Shown: positions 1-9,143, counted from the first letter of the stretch. The stretch is DNA of 64,000 bases from Thalassobacillus devorans MSP14 (GCF_000496835.1 NZ_KI543236.1:1176589-1240588), one strand, 5' to 3'. Program-made: numbers and translations. The notes: a model not told the origin generated them from the sequence alone.

Positions 1-1130
1 CTGATGGTGTGGTGAAAAACACATTCATCCAAAAACGGGACCGCGTTCATCCTGCCACGTACCTGGGGGAAGGAAAACTCCAGGAAATCAAAGCTTACGC
101 TGCTGATAATGAAATAGATCTGGTTATCTTCAATGAAGAGTTATCGCCAGGTCAGCTGAAAAATATTACCGATAGACTGGAAGTGCGCGTAATTGACCGC
201 AGTCAGCTGATCTTAGATATTTTCGCTCAGCGCGCTAAAACAAAAGAAGGTAAGCTTCAGGTGGAATTGGCACAGCTTCAATACCTGCTGCCGCGGCTTG
301 CGGGTAAGGGGACTGAATTGTCCCGGCTGGGTGGCGGAATTGGGACAAGAGGACCCGGTGAAACAAAACTCGAGAGTGATCGCCGCCATATCAGACGCCG
401 GATAGACGATATCAAGAAGCGCCTGTCTGCAGTCGTGAAACAGCGGGAACAGTACCGGAAAAGGCGGAAGGAAAACAAAGCATTCCAGGTCGCGATCGTC
501 GGTTATACGAATGCCGGTAAATCCACTTTTTTTAACCGTGCGACAGAGAGTGAGTCCTTTGAGGAAAACCTGTTATTCGCTACGCTGGATCCGTTGACCC
601 GTCAGCTGCAGCTGCCTTCTGGATTGCAAGTGCTGTTGACGGACACTGTAGGTTTCATCCAGGACTTGCCGACAACCTTGATTGCCGCTTTCCGGTCGAC
701 TTTAGAAGAGGTTACCGAAGCCGATTTCATCCTTCATATGGTTGACGCTTCACACCCGGATCATGAGCAGCATGAAAAAACGGTCTTGAAGCTGTTAGGT
801 GAATTAAAAGCAGACCATTTACCAATGCTTACGGTGTATAATAAAATAGATCTGTTATCTGGTGATTTCATCCCGAATGCTTTCCCGTCGATTACGGTCA
901 GCGTTCATGATCCTATTGATATCAAACGGATCCTGGATAAAATGGAAGAAACATTAAAAAAAGAATGGGATAACTACCATACTTTCATTCCGGCAGGGGA
1001 AGGGAAACAACTGCAGCGTTTGAAGGAAGAAAGCATCGTTTCCTCGTTTCATTTTGATGAGGAAAGAGAAGGGTATGTGTTGGCAGGTGCCATTCACCCG
1101 GATCATCCAATGAAACATCAACTATTATAA
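1..1130 (+). CDS. hflX: GTPase HflX (5' partial)
   Basis: HflX is a ribosome-associated GTPase that binds 50S/70S particles and helps rescue or split stalled ribosomes. The reading frame is already open at the window edge (Asp-Gly-Val-Val-Lys), so the true start lies upstream and roughly the first 40-50 residues are missing. The visible part has the HflX N-terminal domain (HPATYLGEGK), the glycine-rich linker (GGGIGTRGPGE), then the G domain with G1 GYTNAGKST, G3 DTVGF and G4 NKID. It is followed 18 bp later by ynbB on the same strand, as in B. subtilis (ynbA-ynbB). Assignment is firm; only the start is unknown. Confidence 0.95.
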   Translation, partial: DGVVKNTFIQKRDRVHPATYLGEGKLQEIKAYAADNEIDLVIFNEELSPGQLKNITDRLEVRVIDRSQLILDIFAQRAKTKEGKLQVELAQLQYLLPRLAGKGTELSRLGGGIGTRGPGETKLESDRRHIRRRIDDIKKRLSAVVKQREQYRKRRKENKAFQVAIVGYTNAGKSTFFNRATESESFEENLLFATLDPLTRQLQLPSGLQVLLTDTVGFIQDLPTTLIAAFRSTLEEVTEADFILHMVDASHPDHEQHEKTVLKLLGELKADHLPMLTVYNKIDLLSGDFIPNAFPSITVSVHDPIDIKRILDKMEETLKKEWDNYHTFIPAGEGKQLQRLKEESIVSSFHFDEEREGYVLAGAIHPDHPMKHQLL

Positions 1131-1148
1131 AAAGGAAGTACAACTACT

Positions 1149-2405
1149 ATGAATATCGAACAACTTGCAGCCAAATCAGAACAGGAAATCGGCCCATTAC
1201 ACAACGCTATACAAGCCATTGTGGAGACGAATCAACATAGGGTATTGGAGGCGTTCCGCCATTTGAGAATATCTGACAGCCATTTCAACCCAACGACTGG
1301 GTATGGCTACGACGATTATGGACGAGATACTCTGGAGGAACTTTATGCTGAAATATTCGGTGGGGAAGATGCATTAGTGCGGCCGCAGATCATTTCAGGC
1401 ACCCATGCGATTACAACGGCTCTGTTAGGAGTGTTGAGACCCGGGGATGAATTATTATATATCACCGGAAAGCCCTACGACACACTTGAGCAGGTAGTCG
1501 GCGGTTCTGACGGAAATGATGTAGGTTCATTGAAAGACTACGACATAACCTACCGAGCCATTCCGCTTAGTGAGAATGGCGAAGTGGATATGGAACAGGT
1601 AAAGTCATCGATTCATAAAAAGACAAAGGTGGTTGCCATCCAGCGCTCGAAAGGGTACGCGGACAGACCGTCTTTTTCAATCGCTGACATCGCCGAAATG
1701 ATTCGGGAAGTCCGAACTATTCAGCCGGAAGCAATCATTTTTGTAGATAATTGCTACGGAGAGTTCGTAGAAACAGAAGAACCTCCCCATGTTGGCGCGG
1801 ATTTGATTGCAGGATCATTAATTAAAAATCCTGGCGGGGGGATCGTCCGTACCGGGGGATACATAGCCGGTCGAAAAGATTTGATTGAATTATGCAGCTA
1901 TCGTCTGACGGCGCCAGGTCTCGGTAAGGAAGCCGGTGCCAGTTTGAACAGCCTCCAGGAAATGTACCAGGGGATATTTTTGGCACCTCACATGGTTGGT
2001 GAAGCCTTAAAAGGTGCAGTATTCACTGCCAATTTGTTAGAAAATGCAGGATTTACGACCACGCCTGCGTTTGATGCAGTGCGCTCAGACTTAATTCAGG
2101 CCGTTTCTTTCGATACAGCAGAGCAGATGATAGCGTTTTGCCAGGCTATCCAACGGTACTCACCAGTCAATTCACACGTCACTCCACACCCAAGTGCTAT
2201 GCCGGGATACGAAAGTGATGTCATCATGGCAGCAGGTACTTTCATCCAGGGGGCCAGCCTGGAATTGACAGCAGATGGACCTATTCGACCACCATATATG
2301 GCATTTGTACAAGGCGGCCTTACATACGAACATGTAAAGATAGCCGTAAAACTTGCTCTTAACGAAATTATCGAAGCGGGTTTCCATCATATCGAAATAG
2401 GGTAA
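1149..2405 (+). CDS. ynbB: PLP-dependent YnbB, methionine gamma-lyase family protein
   Basis: A 418-residue fold-type I PLP enzyme of the YnbB/aluminium-resistance family (Cys/Met metabolism-like). The probable PLP lysine is Lys226 in SLIKNPGGG, preceded by an Asp-containing VDNCYGEF segment typical of the cofactor aspartate. It lies just behind hflX and before glnR, the conserved Bacillaceae order. Its substrate has not been settled in the family, and sequence alone does not decide it. Start ATG 1149 follows the ribosome site AAAAGGAAG with normal spacing. Confidence 0.9.
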   Translation: MNIEQLAAKSEQEIGPLHNAIQAIVETNQHRVLEAFRHLRISDSHFNPTTGYGYDDYGRDTLEELYAEIFGGEDALVRPQIISGTHAITTALLGVLRPGDELLYITGKPYDTLEQVVGGSDGNDVGSLKDYDITYRAIPLSENGEVDMEQVKSSIHKKTKVVAIQRSKGYADRPSFSIADIAEMIREVRTIQPEAIIFVDNCYGEFVETEEPPHVGADLIAGSLIKNPGGGIVRTGGYIAGRKDLIELCSYRLTAPGLGKEAGASLNSLQEMYQGIFLAPHMVGEALKGAVFTANLLENAGFTTTPAFDAVRSDLIQAVSFDTAEQMIAFCQAIQRYSPVNSHVTPHPSAMPGYESDVIMAAGTFIQGASLELTADGPIRPPYMAFVQGGLTYEHVKIAVKLALNEIIEAGFHHIEIG

Positions 2406-2447
2406 AAACAGAGATGGAGAAGTTATCTCAGTTTTTTTAATTTTTTA

Positions 2448-2496
2448 TGTAAGATTTCTTAACATCCCTTGACACATGTTGTTTCATTGGTATAAT
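2448..2496 (+). promoter_or_regulatory. glnRA promoter with two GlnR/TnrA boxes
   Basis: A perfect GlnR/TnrA site TGTAAGATTTCTTAACA (TGTNA-N7-TNACA) lies at 2448-2464. A second, weaker site at 2470-2486 (TGACACATGTTGTTTCA) overlaps the -35. The sigma-A promoter is TTGACA (2469-2474), a 16-bp spacer and TATAAT (2491-2496). This matches the two-operator layout of B. subtilis glnRA, where GlnR represses the operon when feedback-inhibited glutamine synthetase signals nitrogen excess. Confidence 0.9.
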
Positions 2497-2528
2497 TAAG
2501 ATATCACATTAAAGGGAGGTAGCGATCG

Positions 2529-2933
2529 ATGAGTGATGAAATTAGACGTTCGATGCCGTTATTCCCGATTAGTATAGTCAAATCCTTGACAGACCTGTCA
2601 GCCAGGCAGATCCGATATTATGAAGAACACGATCTGGTCCATCCAGCGAGATCAGAAGGAAACCGCAGATTATTTTCCTTCAATGATGTTGATCGTCTGC
2701 TTGAAATAAAAGCATTGATTGAAAAAGGCATCAATCTGGCAGGAATCAAACAGGTTCTGTCGATGCAGGAAGCACCTGAAAATGAACCGATGAATCAAGA
2801 GCAAGTCGAAGAAATCCATAATGACCTTTCCGAGAAAGAGCTTCGCCGTATGCTCCAGCAAGAATTACTGACAGCTGGAAGGCACGGTAAATCATCGTTA
2901 AGACAGGGAGAATTATCACGATTCTTCCATTAA
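2529..2933 (+). CDS. glnR: MerR-family glutamine-synthetase repressor GlnR
   Basis: GlnR represses glnRA and other nitrogen genes under nitrogen excess. The 134-residue protein has an N-terminal MerR winged helix ([20 protein letters not shown], residues about 23-42; [18 protein letters not shown] next) and a short C-terminal tail of the kind that contacts glutamine synthetase. It starts at ATG 2529 behind AAAGGGAGGTAG and is 21 bp from glnA, so the two form an operon under the upstream GlnR boxes. Confidence 0.96.
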   Translation: MSDEIRRSMPLFPISIVKSLTDLSARQIRYYEEHDLVHPARSEGNRRLFSFNDVDRLLEIKALIEKGINLAGIKQVLSMQEAPENEPMNQEQVEEIHNDLSEKELRRMLQQELLTAGRHGKSSLRQGELSRFFH

Positions 2934-2954
2934 AAAATAGGAGGAAAATTATAA

Positions 2955-4286
2955 ATGGGATTAACCAGGAAAGAAATTTACAAAAAAATTGAAGAAGAAA
3001 ACGTAAAATTCATTCGACTACAATTCACAGACATGCTTGGAACAATTAAAAACGTCGAAATTCCTTTGAGTCAACTTGATAAAGCATTGGATAATGAAAT
3101 GATGTTTGATGGCTCCTCAATCGAAGGGTTTGTACGAATTGAAGAATCTGATATGTACTTAATTCCTGACCTTGAGACATTTGTTGTCTTCCCTTGGACT
3201 TCCGAAAAAGGTAAAGTGGCGCGTTTTATCTGTGATATCTACAATCCGGATATGACACCTTTTGAAGGAGATCCACGCTACATTTTGAAAAAGAACCTGC
3301 AAAAGATGGAAGAACTCGGTTTTTCCGCTTTCAATATTGGTACTGAGCCGGAATTCTTCTTATTCAAACTTGATGAACGCGGTGAACCATCCATGGAGTT
3401 GAATGACAAAGGTGGCTATTTTGACCTTGCCCCAACTGACTTAGGTGAAAATTGCCGTCGTGATATCGTTCTGGAACTTGAAGAAATGGGCTTCGAAATT
3501 GAAGCATCACACCATGAAGTAGCACCAGGACAGCACGAAATCGACTTTAAATATTCAGATGCAGTCAAGCACTGTGATGATATCCAAACGTTTAAATTGG
3601 TTGTAAAAACAATTGCCCGTAAGCACGGCCTGCATGCTACGTTTATGCCTAAACCATTATTCGGTGTCAACGGTTCCGGAATGCACGCCAATATGTCCTT
3701 GTTCAAAGGAAAGCAAAATGCATTTTACGATACAGAAGGCGAGCTTGAACTATCAGAGGTGGCTTACCAGTTCACAGCGGGTATCATCAAGCACGCAACA
3801 AACTTTACAGCTATTACGAACCCGACCGTAAACTCATACAAGCGTCTCGTACCTGGGTATGAAGCACCTTGTTATGTTGCCTGGTCCGGACAAAACCGCA
3901 GTCCGTTGGTTCGTGTACCAACATCCCGCGGCCTAAGTACCCGTATCGAAGTACGCAGTGTCGATCCTGCAGCCAACCCTTACCTGGCAATGGCTGTACT
4001 GTTGGCAGCCGGGTTAGACGGTGTGGAAAACAAGATGGAAGCACCAAAACCGGTCGATCGCAACATCTATGTCATGAACAAAACAGAACGCGAAAAGAAC
4101 GGCGTACAAGATCTGCCAGCTACTCTATATGATGCGTTAGAGCTGCTTAAGCAGGATGAAATCTTAGTAAACGCTCTTGGCGAACACTGTTTTGAGCACT
4201 TTATCGAAGCGAAAGAAATCGAATGGGATATGTTCCGTACACAAGTCCACCCTTGGGAACGCGAACAGTATCTATCCGTATATTAA
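2955..4286 (+). CDS. glnA: Glutamine synthetase, type I-alpha
   Basis: Makes glutamine from glutamate, ammonia and ATP; a cytoplasmic dodecamer. The 443-residue length fits the feedback-regulated I-alpha class, which lacks the adenylylation insert of I-beta enzymes. Visible signatures are the beta-grasp start ([12 protein letters not shown]), metal-site glutamates in the EPEFFLF region, the ATP-binding [12 protein letters not shown] and the flap [10 protein letters not shown]. The stop at 4286 is only 10 bp before the left end of the inserted IS element, so its normal terminator may have been interrupted; the IS-borne hairpin at 4298-4346 can serve instead. Confidence 0.97.
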   Translation: MGLTRKEIYKKIEEENVKFIRLQFTDMLGTIKNVEIPLSQLDKALDNEMMFDGSSIEGFVRIEESDMYLIPDLETFVVFPWTSEKGKVARFICDIYNPDMTPFEGDPRYILKKNLQKMEELGFSAFNIGTEPEFFLFKLDERGEPSMELNDKGGYFDLAPTDLGENCRRDIVLELEEMGFEIEASHHEVAPGQHEIDFKYSDAVKHCDDIQTFKLVVKTIARKHGLHATFMPKPLFGVNGSGMHANMSLFKGKQNAFYDTEGELELSEVAYQFTAGIIKHATNFTAITNPTVNSYKRLVPGYEAPCYVAWSGQNRSPLVRVPTSRGLSTRIEVRSVDPAANPYLAMAVLLAAGLDGVENKMEAPKPVDRNIYVMNKTEREKNGVQDLPATLYDALELLKQDEILVNALGEHCFEHFIEAKEIEWDMFRTQVHPWEREQYLSVY

Positions 4287-4297
4287 TCATGAAAGAG

Positions 4298-4346
4298 GGG
4301 CTGTCCCAAAAGTCGGTAATAGACTAATTGGGGCAGCCCTTTTTTT
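4298..4346 (+). terminator. Terminator hairpin at left IS end
   Basis: GGGCTGTCCC pairs over 10 bp with GGGGCAGCCC, followed by a T7 run. Half of the stem is the IS terminal repeat, so the element places a terminator directly behind glnA. This would end glnRA transcription and shield the transposase from read-through. Confidence 0.75.
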
Positions 4347-4365
4347 ATTGTTGATACCGTAACAG

Positions 4366-4484
4366 TAGGGCTGGGAAACGATTCCCTTTCCGCGGGCAGA
4401 CGACAAGTCTCCTCGGGCTTCGCCCTGCGGGGCCTCGTCAGCCTTGCTTCTCCCGCAGGAGTCTCATCGTTTCCCTGCCCAAAC
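4366..4484. repeat. Palindromic intergenic repeat, copy 1 (inside the IS)
   Basis: An imperfect palindrome of about 115 bp whose ends are GGGAAACGATTCCC and ATCGTTTCCCTGCCC, with an internal hairpin CTCGGGCTTCGCCCTGCGGGGC. Near-identical blocks lie at 24221-24340 (same orientation) and 24499-24623 (opposite orientation). Its function is unknown; the structure suggests a small non-autonomous repeat family. Confidence 0.75.
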
Positions 4485-4595
4485 TGGCAATCAACAATAC
4501 AAAAATCTTCTTTTTTACATACAAAAAAATCGCCTCATTCGTTATAATGTAAGCGACCAAACAAACAAAAAAACGAAAAGTGAGGCGATTTTTTT

Positions 4596-6299
4596 ATGAG
4601 TAACTCTTCAGCTACTTTCATTGATTATAACATGGGCCAGTTGGTTCTACCAATGGACTTCAGTGATTTAATTCCTGAGGACCATGTGGTCCGTGTCATT
4701 CATGCCATGGTAGAACAGGTCAACGATGATATCTTTTTCTCCCAATATCAAGGGGGCGGTCGGAGCTCCTATCACCCCAAAATGATGACCAAAGTTATCT
4801 TATACGCCTACACGCAGAAAATTTACTCCTGCCGCGAAATCGCCAAAGCACTTCGGGAACATCTCCCGATGATGTGGCTGGCCGGCCAACAGACGCCGGA
4901 TTTTCGAACCATCAATCGGTTCCGCTCAGAACGAATGAAAGCCATCATTGAACCTTTATTCACGGAGTTGATTAAACTTCTGATTGACCAAGAATACATA
5001 TCCATGGACAACTACTTCCTTGATGGAACCAAAATCGAGGCGAATGCCAATAAATACACATTTGTGTGGAAAAAATCCGTCCAACGTTACGAAGAAAAAC
5101 TACAGGAAAAATTGGATCAAACGTTCGCGGATATTGAAAATGCCATTGAGATGGATGAAAAAATACTTACTGATGAGGGGTCTCTTGCCAAGCGAGTAAC
5201 TTCGGAGCAACTCGAAAAAGTTGTCGAGCAGGTAGAGGCTCAGGTAGAACAGGCGGAAAAAGCCGTCGAAGAAGAAAATGATAAGGAAAAGAAGAAAGAA
5301 AAAAAGGAAGTATTCCGTGCCAAACGACGTATCTATAAAACGTTGAGTCAGGACTACCTTCCTCGTTTGAAAAAGTATGAAACCCAGTTGGCCACCTTTG
5401 GCGACCGGAATAGTTATTCCAAGACAGACACGGATGCCACCTTTATGCGAATGAAAGAAGATCATATGAAGAATGGGCAACTGAAACCTGGTTATAATGT
5501 GCAGGCAGGAACAGAAAACCAATTCATTATTGGCTACTCAATCCATCAGCGTCCTACGGACACACGTTGTTTTGAACCGCATATTCAAAAGCTGCAGACT
5601 GCAGATCTCCCGTTCCCCAATACAATTGTCGCTGATGGAGGTTATGGTGGAGAAACCAATTACAAATACGCAAAGAAGGAAGGGTTTGATACACTCATTC
5701 CCTATAACACGATGCGAAAAGAGCAGTCTCGTTCGTTCAAGAAAGACCCAAGCCAGGTTATGAACTGGGAGTACAAGGCAGATGGAGATTATTACATTTG
5801 TCCGAATGGACGAAAGGTTCCTTTTCAATTCCATTCTCACCGTACCGACCGGTACGGATATACGCGAAAATTTAAGGTCTATGAATGTGAAGCGTGTACC
5901 GGGTGCCCTATAAAAGAAAAATGCACGAAAGCAAAAGGGAACCGGCGTGTTTACTATAACCCGGCATATGAACAACTAAAGAAGGAAGCAATGGAAAGCC
6001 TTTGGTCACGCATTTACGCCCAACGAAAAGTGGAGGTGGAAAGTGTGTTCGGTCATATCAAAGGCAATCGGTCGTTCCGGAAGTTTTCTCTCCGGGGCAT
6101 CGATAAAGTGAATATAGAGTTTGGGCTGGTCGCCATCGCCCACAACTTCCTGAAACAGGCGGAGAGGAACCGCCTGTTTCACCGGGGAAATAAGCTCACA
6201 ACGAAAAAAACCACGAAGAAAAGTCAATTTCTTCGTGGTTTTTTCATTTTAAAGGGGCTTTTGGGACAGCCCCTTTTTCCTATTTATAGATTGAAATAA
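4596..6299 (+). CDS. IS1182-family transposase
   Basis: A DDE transposase. The N-terminal DUF772-type domain begins in NMGQLVLPMDFSDLIPEDH. The catalytic carboxylates probably lie in FLDGTKIEANANKYTF (D), VADGGYGGETNYKYAKKEG (D) and RKVEVESVFGHIKGNRSF (E). A Cys cluster (YECEACTGCPIKEKC) and a charged, coiled-coil-like segment at about residues 190-245 are present. It starts at ATG 4596 after a GTGAGGCG stretch. The frame runs through the right terminal repeat and stops 26 bp outside it, so the last residues (FPIYRLK region) come from flanking DNA. Otherwise it appears intact. Confidence 0.93.
   Translation: MSNSSATFIDYNMGQLVLPMDFSDLIPEDHVVRVIHAMVEQVNDDIFFSQYQGGGRSSYHPKMMTKVILYAYTQKIYSCREIAKALREHLPMMWLAGQQTPDFRTINRFRSERMKAIIEPLFTELIKLLIDQEYISMDNYFLDGTKIEANANKYTFVWKKSVQRYEEKLQEKLDQTFADIENAIEMDEKILTDEGSLAKRVTSEQLEKVVEQVEAQVEQAEKAVEEENDKEKKKEKKEVFRAKRRIYKTLSQDYLPRLKKYETQLATFGDRNSYSKTDTDATFMRMKEDHMKNGQLKPGYNVQAGTENQFIIGYSIHQRPTDTRCFEPHIQKLQTADLPFPNTIVADGGYGGETNYKYAKKEGFDTLIPYNTMRKEQSRSFKKDPSQVMNWEYKADGDYYICPNGRKVPFQFHSHRTDRYGYTRKFKVYECEACTGCPIKEKCTKAKGNRRVYYNPAYEQLKKEAMESLWSRIYAQRKVEVESVFGHIKGNRSFRKFSLRGIDKVNIEFGLVAIAHNFLKQAERNRLFHRGNKLTTKKTTKKSQFLRGFFILKGLLGQPLFPIYRLK
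6209..6244 (+). terminator. Terminator inside the transposase 3' end
   Basis: The 13-bp stem AACCACGAAGAAA/TTTCTTCGTGGTT with loop AGTCAA is followed by a T run. It lies within the coding frame, about 55 bp before the stop, and suggests that the ancestral transposase stop was nearer. Confidence 0.65.
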
Positions 6300-6307
6300 A
6301 ACTTAAT

Positions 6308-6547
6308 TCAACACCAGCCGAGGTCGCAATCACTAACATATTGTTTGATATCACTTATTTTGTGCATGCGATAAATTTTTCCCTTATGATACTTAAACCC
6401 CTCTGACATTTCGTAGCGATTCTCCTGACCAGACATGAGAATCCGCCCAATTTTTTCTTTGTAGAGATAGAGATTCATATTCCCTTGTTCTAACTTTCCA
6501 TTGATACTTTCCGTAATGTCCACCATCTGAAATTCTTCTTTTCTCAT
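6308..6547 (-). CDS. Small DUF2553/YusG-like protein
   Basis: A 79-residue soluble protein starting at ATG 6547 behind a strong AAAGGAGGT site. The core reads VDITESINGKLEQGNMNLYL, then EKIGRI, a Tyr-Glu-Met segment and a YVSDCDLGWC tail. The pattern (DVT-x-GK, LYL-x-x-E-x-IG, DCD-x-GWC) resembles the YusG/DUF2553 family as I recall it, and that resemblance is the only basis for the name. No function is known. It points towards the IS, whose right end is 34 bp past its stop. Confidence 0.6.
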   Translation of the reverse strand: MRKEEFQMVDITESINGKLEQGNMNLYLYKEKIGRILMSGQENRYEMSEGFKYHKGKIYRMHKISDIKQYVSDCDLGWC

Positions 6548-6822
6548 CCCATACCTCCTTTAAAAATTCTGATTCAAAGAACTTATATAAATATATGAAT
6601 GTTATTATAATAAGGTTTTGAGGTAAAATCAACCTATAATTCAGAATTTATAGATTTTTCAGTTAATTGTGCCTGCATACTTATTAATATATGATTTTAA
6701 GTTTTTAACAAGGGAAGGATTAAATGGTTGTAAATTCATTGTTAAAGAATGTAAAGAAGTCATTGTCATGCAGGACTAATAGACTCTCCTGTCAAAATTG
6801 TCTTCGAAAGGAGATGACATGC
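6548..6822. other. AT-rich divergent intergenic region
   Basis: About 275 bp between two divergent small genes. It is strongly AT-rich. I see no RNA gene or clear operator in it. A GAAAGGAG ribosome site at its right end serves the 6823 start. Confidence 0.5.
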
Positions 6823-7149
6823 ATGCGTTTTACTCGCCATTCTATATCAACTGCAGGAATATTAGAATCGATCATGAAAGGCAGAAGAGGAGAAAGTGTT
6901 CGTACCTATATTACAAACTTTGGATTTGTCCAGGGCAGACCGGGTGATTTAGAAGAAAATGACCACAGCAATTTAAAACCTTGGTCTGGTGAGCCGGCAT
7001 GTTGCTGTGAACCTTCCAACTTTATATATTTAAAGGAAGTTATCATTCATACTTTTGAAGGTGAGTTAATAAAAGTAGATCATTTGGTTATCTATGATGA
7101 GCAGCTTATTGGTGTTATGCCTGGTAAACTGTTTGAGGAAGGGGAATAA
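6823..7149 (+). CDS. Hypothetical protein with a Cys-Cys-Cys motif
   Basis: I do not recognise this 108-residue protein. ATG 6823 was chosen because GAAAGGAG ends 9 bp upstream; an in-frame ATG at 6814 abuts the site, and the frame stays open further upstream without a ribosome site. Features are a basic, Ser/Thr-rich N-terminus, a Gly-rich middle (NFGFVQGRPGD), a PACCCEPSN motif that could bind a metal or form disulfides, and an acidic beta-strand-rich C-terminus. It has no signal peptide or membrane segment. It lies between the IS region and lexA, with a shared bidirectional terminator after it. Confidence 0.55.
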   Translation: MRFTRHSISTAGILESIMKGRRGESVRTYITNFGFVQGRPGDLEENDHSNLKPWSGEPACCCEPSNFIYLKEVIIHTFEGELIKVDHLVIYDEQLIGVMPGKLFEEGE

Positions 7150-7191
7150 GAAGAGCCCGATATTCCGGGGAGGGAGTATTGGGCTCTTCTT
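7148..7191. terminator. Bidirectional terminator between 6823 gene and lexA
   Basis: The 11-bp stem AAGAAGAGCCC/GGGCTCTTCTT works for the plus-strand gene (T-rich sequence after it) and for lexA on the minus strand. Confidence 0.8.
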
Positions 7192-7209
7192 ATTTCTATA
7201 AAGATAGGA

Positions 7210-7830
7210 TCAATGAATAGCTCTATATAAACCTACCACCTTACCCAGAATCGAAACATCGTGCAGGATGATCGGATCCATGGTAGCATTTTCCGGCTGC
7301 AGCCGTATGTGGCTTTTTTCTTTAAAAAATCGTTTGACTGTCGCTTCTTCATCTTCTGTCATGGCAACGACAATTTCTCCATTTTGAGCGGTTGGTGTCT
7401 GTTTAACAATAACCATATCCCCATCCAGTATACCTGCTTCTATCATACTTTCACCTTCGACCACTAGTACAAACGTGTTTTCTTCCCCTGCTAAGTTTTG
7501 AGGTAAGGGTACATATTCTTCTATATTTTCAATAGCGGTTATCGGCGTACCAGCAGTTACCTTACCAATAACTGGAGCATAAGACGCTTCGCTCCTTGGA
7601 ATGTTTTGTTCTTCCTCTAACTCTAATACCTCGATGGCTCTCGGTTTTGTAGGGTCACGACGGATGAACCCCTTTTTTTCCAACCTTGCAAGGTGTCCGT
7701 GGACAGTAGAACTGGAGGCTAATCCCACAGCCTGGCCAATCTCACGGACGGATGGCGGATAACCCTTGGCGAGCACTTCTTCTTTAATAAATTGTAATAT
7801 TTCCTGTTGCCGTTTCGATAATTTACTCAT
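7210..7830 (-). CDS. lexA: SOS repressor LexA
   Basis: Represses SOS genes and self-cleaves with RecA after DNA damage. The start is set at ATG 7830 ([12 protein letters not shown]), giving 206 residues, the usual length; the longer open frame upstream runs through its own operator. The winged HTH spans residues 1-65 ([25 protein letters not shown]). The autocleavage bond is Ala93-Gly94 in KVTAGTP, and the catalytic pair is Ser128 (GESM) and Lys166 (TVKRF). It diverges from the SOS unit at 7989 and shares a 158-bp control region with three LexA boxes. Confidence 0.97.
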   Translation of the reverse strand: MSKLSKRQQEILQFIKEEVLAKGYPPSVREIGQAVGLASSSTVHGHLARLEKKGFIRRDPTKPRAIEVLELEEEQNIPRSEASYAPVIGKVTAGTPITAIENIEEYVPLPQNLAGEENTFVLVVEGESMIEAGILDGDMVIVKQTPTAQNGEIVVAMTEDEEATVKRFFKEKSHIRLQPENATMDPIILHDVSILGKVVGLYRAIH

Positions 7831-7893
7831 ATAAGCACACCTCGTACATATGTTTTTATTAACCACATTGTACCATGATGATTTCGACAATAC

Positions 7894-7971
7894 AAACATT
7901 CGTTCGAATATCCGCTTGACAAGAACGAATGTTCGTATATAATAAAAATTAACAAAGGCGAACAAAAGTTC
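7894..7971. promoter_or_regulatory. Divergent SOS control region with three LexA boxes
   Basis: Two perfect GAAC-N4-GTTC boxes lie at 7923-7934 and 7960-7971, and a near match (GAACGAATGTTT on the minus strand) at 7894-7905. The rightward promoter is TTGACA (7916-7921), a 16-bp spacer and TATAAT (7938-7943), so the central box lies inside the promoter spacer. This should give tight LexA repression of the 7989 peptide and yneB and autoregulation of lexA. Confidence 0.92.
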
Positions 7972-7988
7972 TGTATGGAGGGGTTAAA

Positions 7989-8084
7989 ATGTTTGATAAA
8001 CTATCTAAATTGGACATGACATACATTATTCTTTTTATTTTGAGTCTGGTGTTTTTATATGCTGCGATGTCAATAAGCAGCTGA
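7989..8084 (+). CDS. 31-residue SOS-controlled single-span membrane peptide
   Basis: The peptide begins MFDKLSKLDM and continues with one hydrophobic helix (TYIILFILSLVFLYAAMSI, residues 11-29), ending in Ser-Ser. It has a good GGAGG site 7-8 bp before ATG 7989 and follows a LexA-controlled promoter. It occupies the place of B. subtilis yneA (an SOS cell-division inhibitor with a membrane span and LysM domain of about 100 residues), but no LysM can be encoded: only 52 bp separate its stop from yneB. By position and size it may be a minimal division inhibitor, analogous to Caulobacter SidA. That role is inference. Confidence 0.75.
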   Translation: MFDKLSKLDMTYIILFILSLVFLYAAMSISS

Positions 8085-8115
8085 CATGGTCTATGTAGTT
8101 TATTGTTCGTATTAA

Positions 8116-8796
<681 letters not shown>

Positions 8797-8805
8797 TATA
8801 TAATG

Positions 8806-8836
8806 AAGACAAGGGTCGTAGGCCACTTGTCTTTTT
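8806..8836 (+). terminator. yneB terminator
   Basis: Stem AAGACAAG/CTTGTCTT with a 12-nt loop, followed by TTT. It separates yneB from ynzC. Confidence 0.7.
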
Positions 8837-8867
8837 AGTTCAGGGCTCATAAAAGGAGTGTGTCAAT

Positions 8868-9101
8868 ATGTTATCAAAAGAAAAACTTGATCGTATTAAC
8901 GAATTAGCCAATAAATCGAAAAAAGAATCATTGACAGCATCGGAAAAAGATGAACAGCAAAAACTTCGTAAAGAATATCTGGGTAACGTACGTAAGTCCT
9001 TCAAGAACCAGCTGAAGAGTATGAAGGTCGTAGACCCGGAAGGTAACGATGTAACACCGGAAAAAGTAAAGCGGATGCAGCGTAACGAAAAGAAACATTG
9101 A
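8868..9101 (+). CDS. ynzC: YnzC, DUF896 family protein
   Basis: A 77-residue highly charged helical protein (MLSKEKLDRINELANKSKKE...). DUF896 signatures are the N-terminal helix pair and LRKEYLGNVRKSFKNQL. It starts at ATG 8868 behind AAAAGGAGTG. The order after yneB matches B. subtilis yneA-yneB-ynzC, where it belongs to the SOS unit. The terminator before it here suggests partly separate transcription. Its molecular function is unknown. Confidence 0.93.
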   Translation: MLSKEKLDRINELANKSKKESLTASEKDEQQKLRKEYLGNVRKSFKNQLKSMKVVDPEGNDVTPEKVKRMQRNEKKH

Positions 9102-9113
9102 TTCTATTCATAA

Positions 9114-9143
9114 AGCCGTACCTGGATGTACGGCTATTTTTTT
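9114..9143 (+). terminator. ynzC terminator
   Basis: Stem AGCCGTAC/GTACGGCT with a 6-nt loop, then a T-rich tract. Confidence 0.88.

Larger units (their letters stand above)
4297..6273. mobile_element. IS1182-family insertion sequence, about 1977 bp
   Basis: Perfect 16-bp terminal inverted repeats bound the element: GGGGCTGTCCCAAAAG at 4297-4312 and its complement CTTTTGGGACAGCCCC at 6258-6273. It carries one transposase gene. No clear target-site duplication is visible: the flanks are CATGAAAGA on the left and TTTTTCCTATTT on the right. The insertion lies between glnA and the next gene. Unusually, about 280 bp lie between the left end and the transposase, and they hold a copy of a palindromic repeat that also occurs near citB. 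Confidence 0.93.

Noticed and set aside
2408-2440. ynbB terminator (GAGAT/ATCTC with T7)
   Set aside because: The stem is only five to six pairs and weak; it may work, but I cannot support it well.
5100-5522. Antisense 140-codon frame in the transposase
   Set aside because: A shadow frame of the charged coiled-coil segment; no ribosome site.
7831-7965. N-terminal extension of LexA from 7965
   Set aside because: It would translate the operator and promoter; family length and the MSKLSKRQ start favour 7830.
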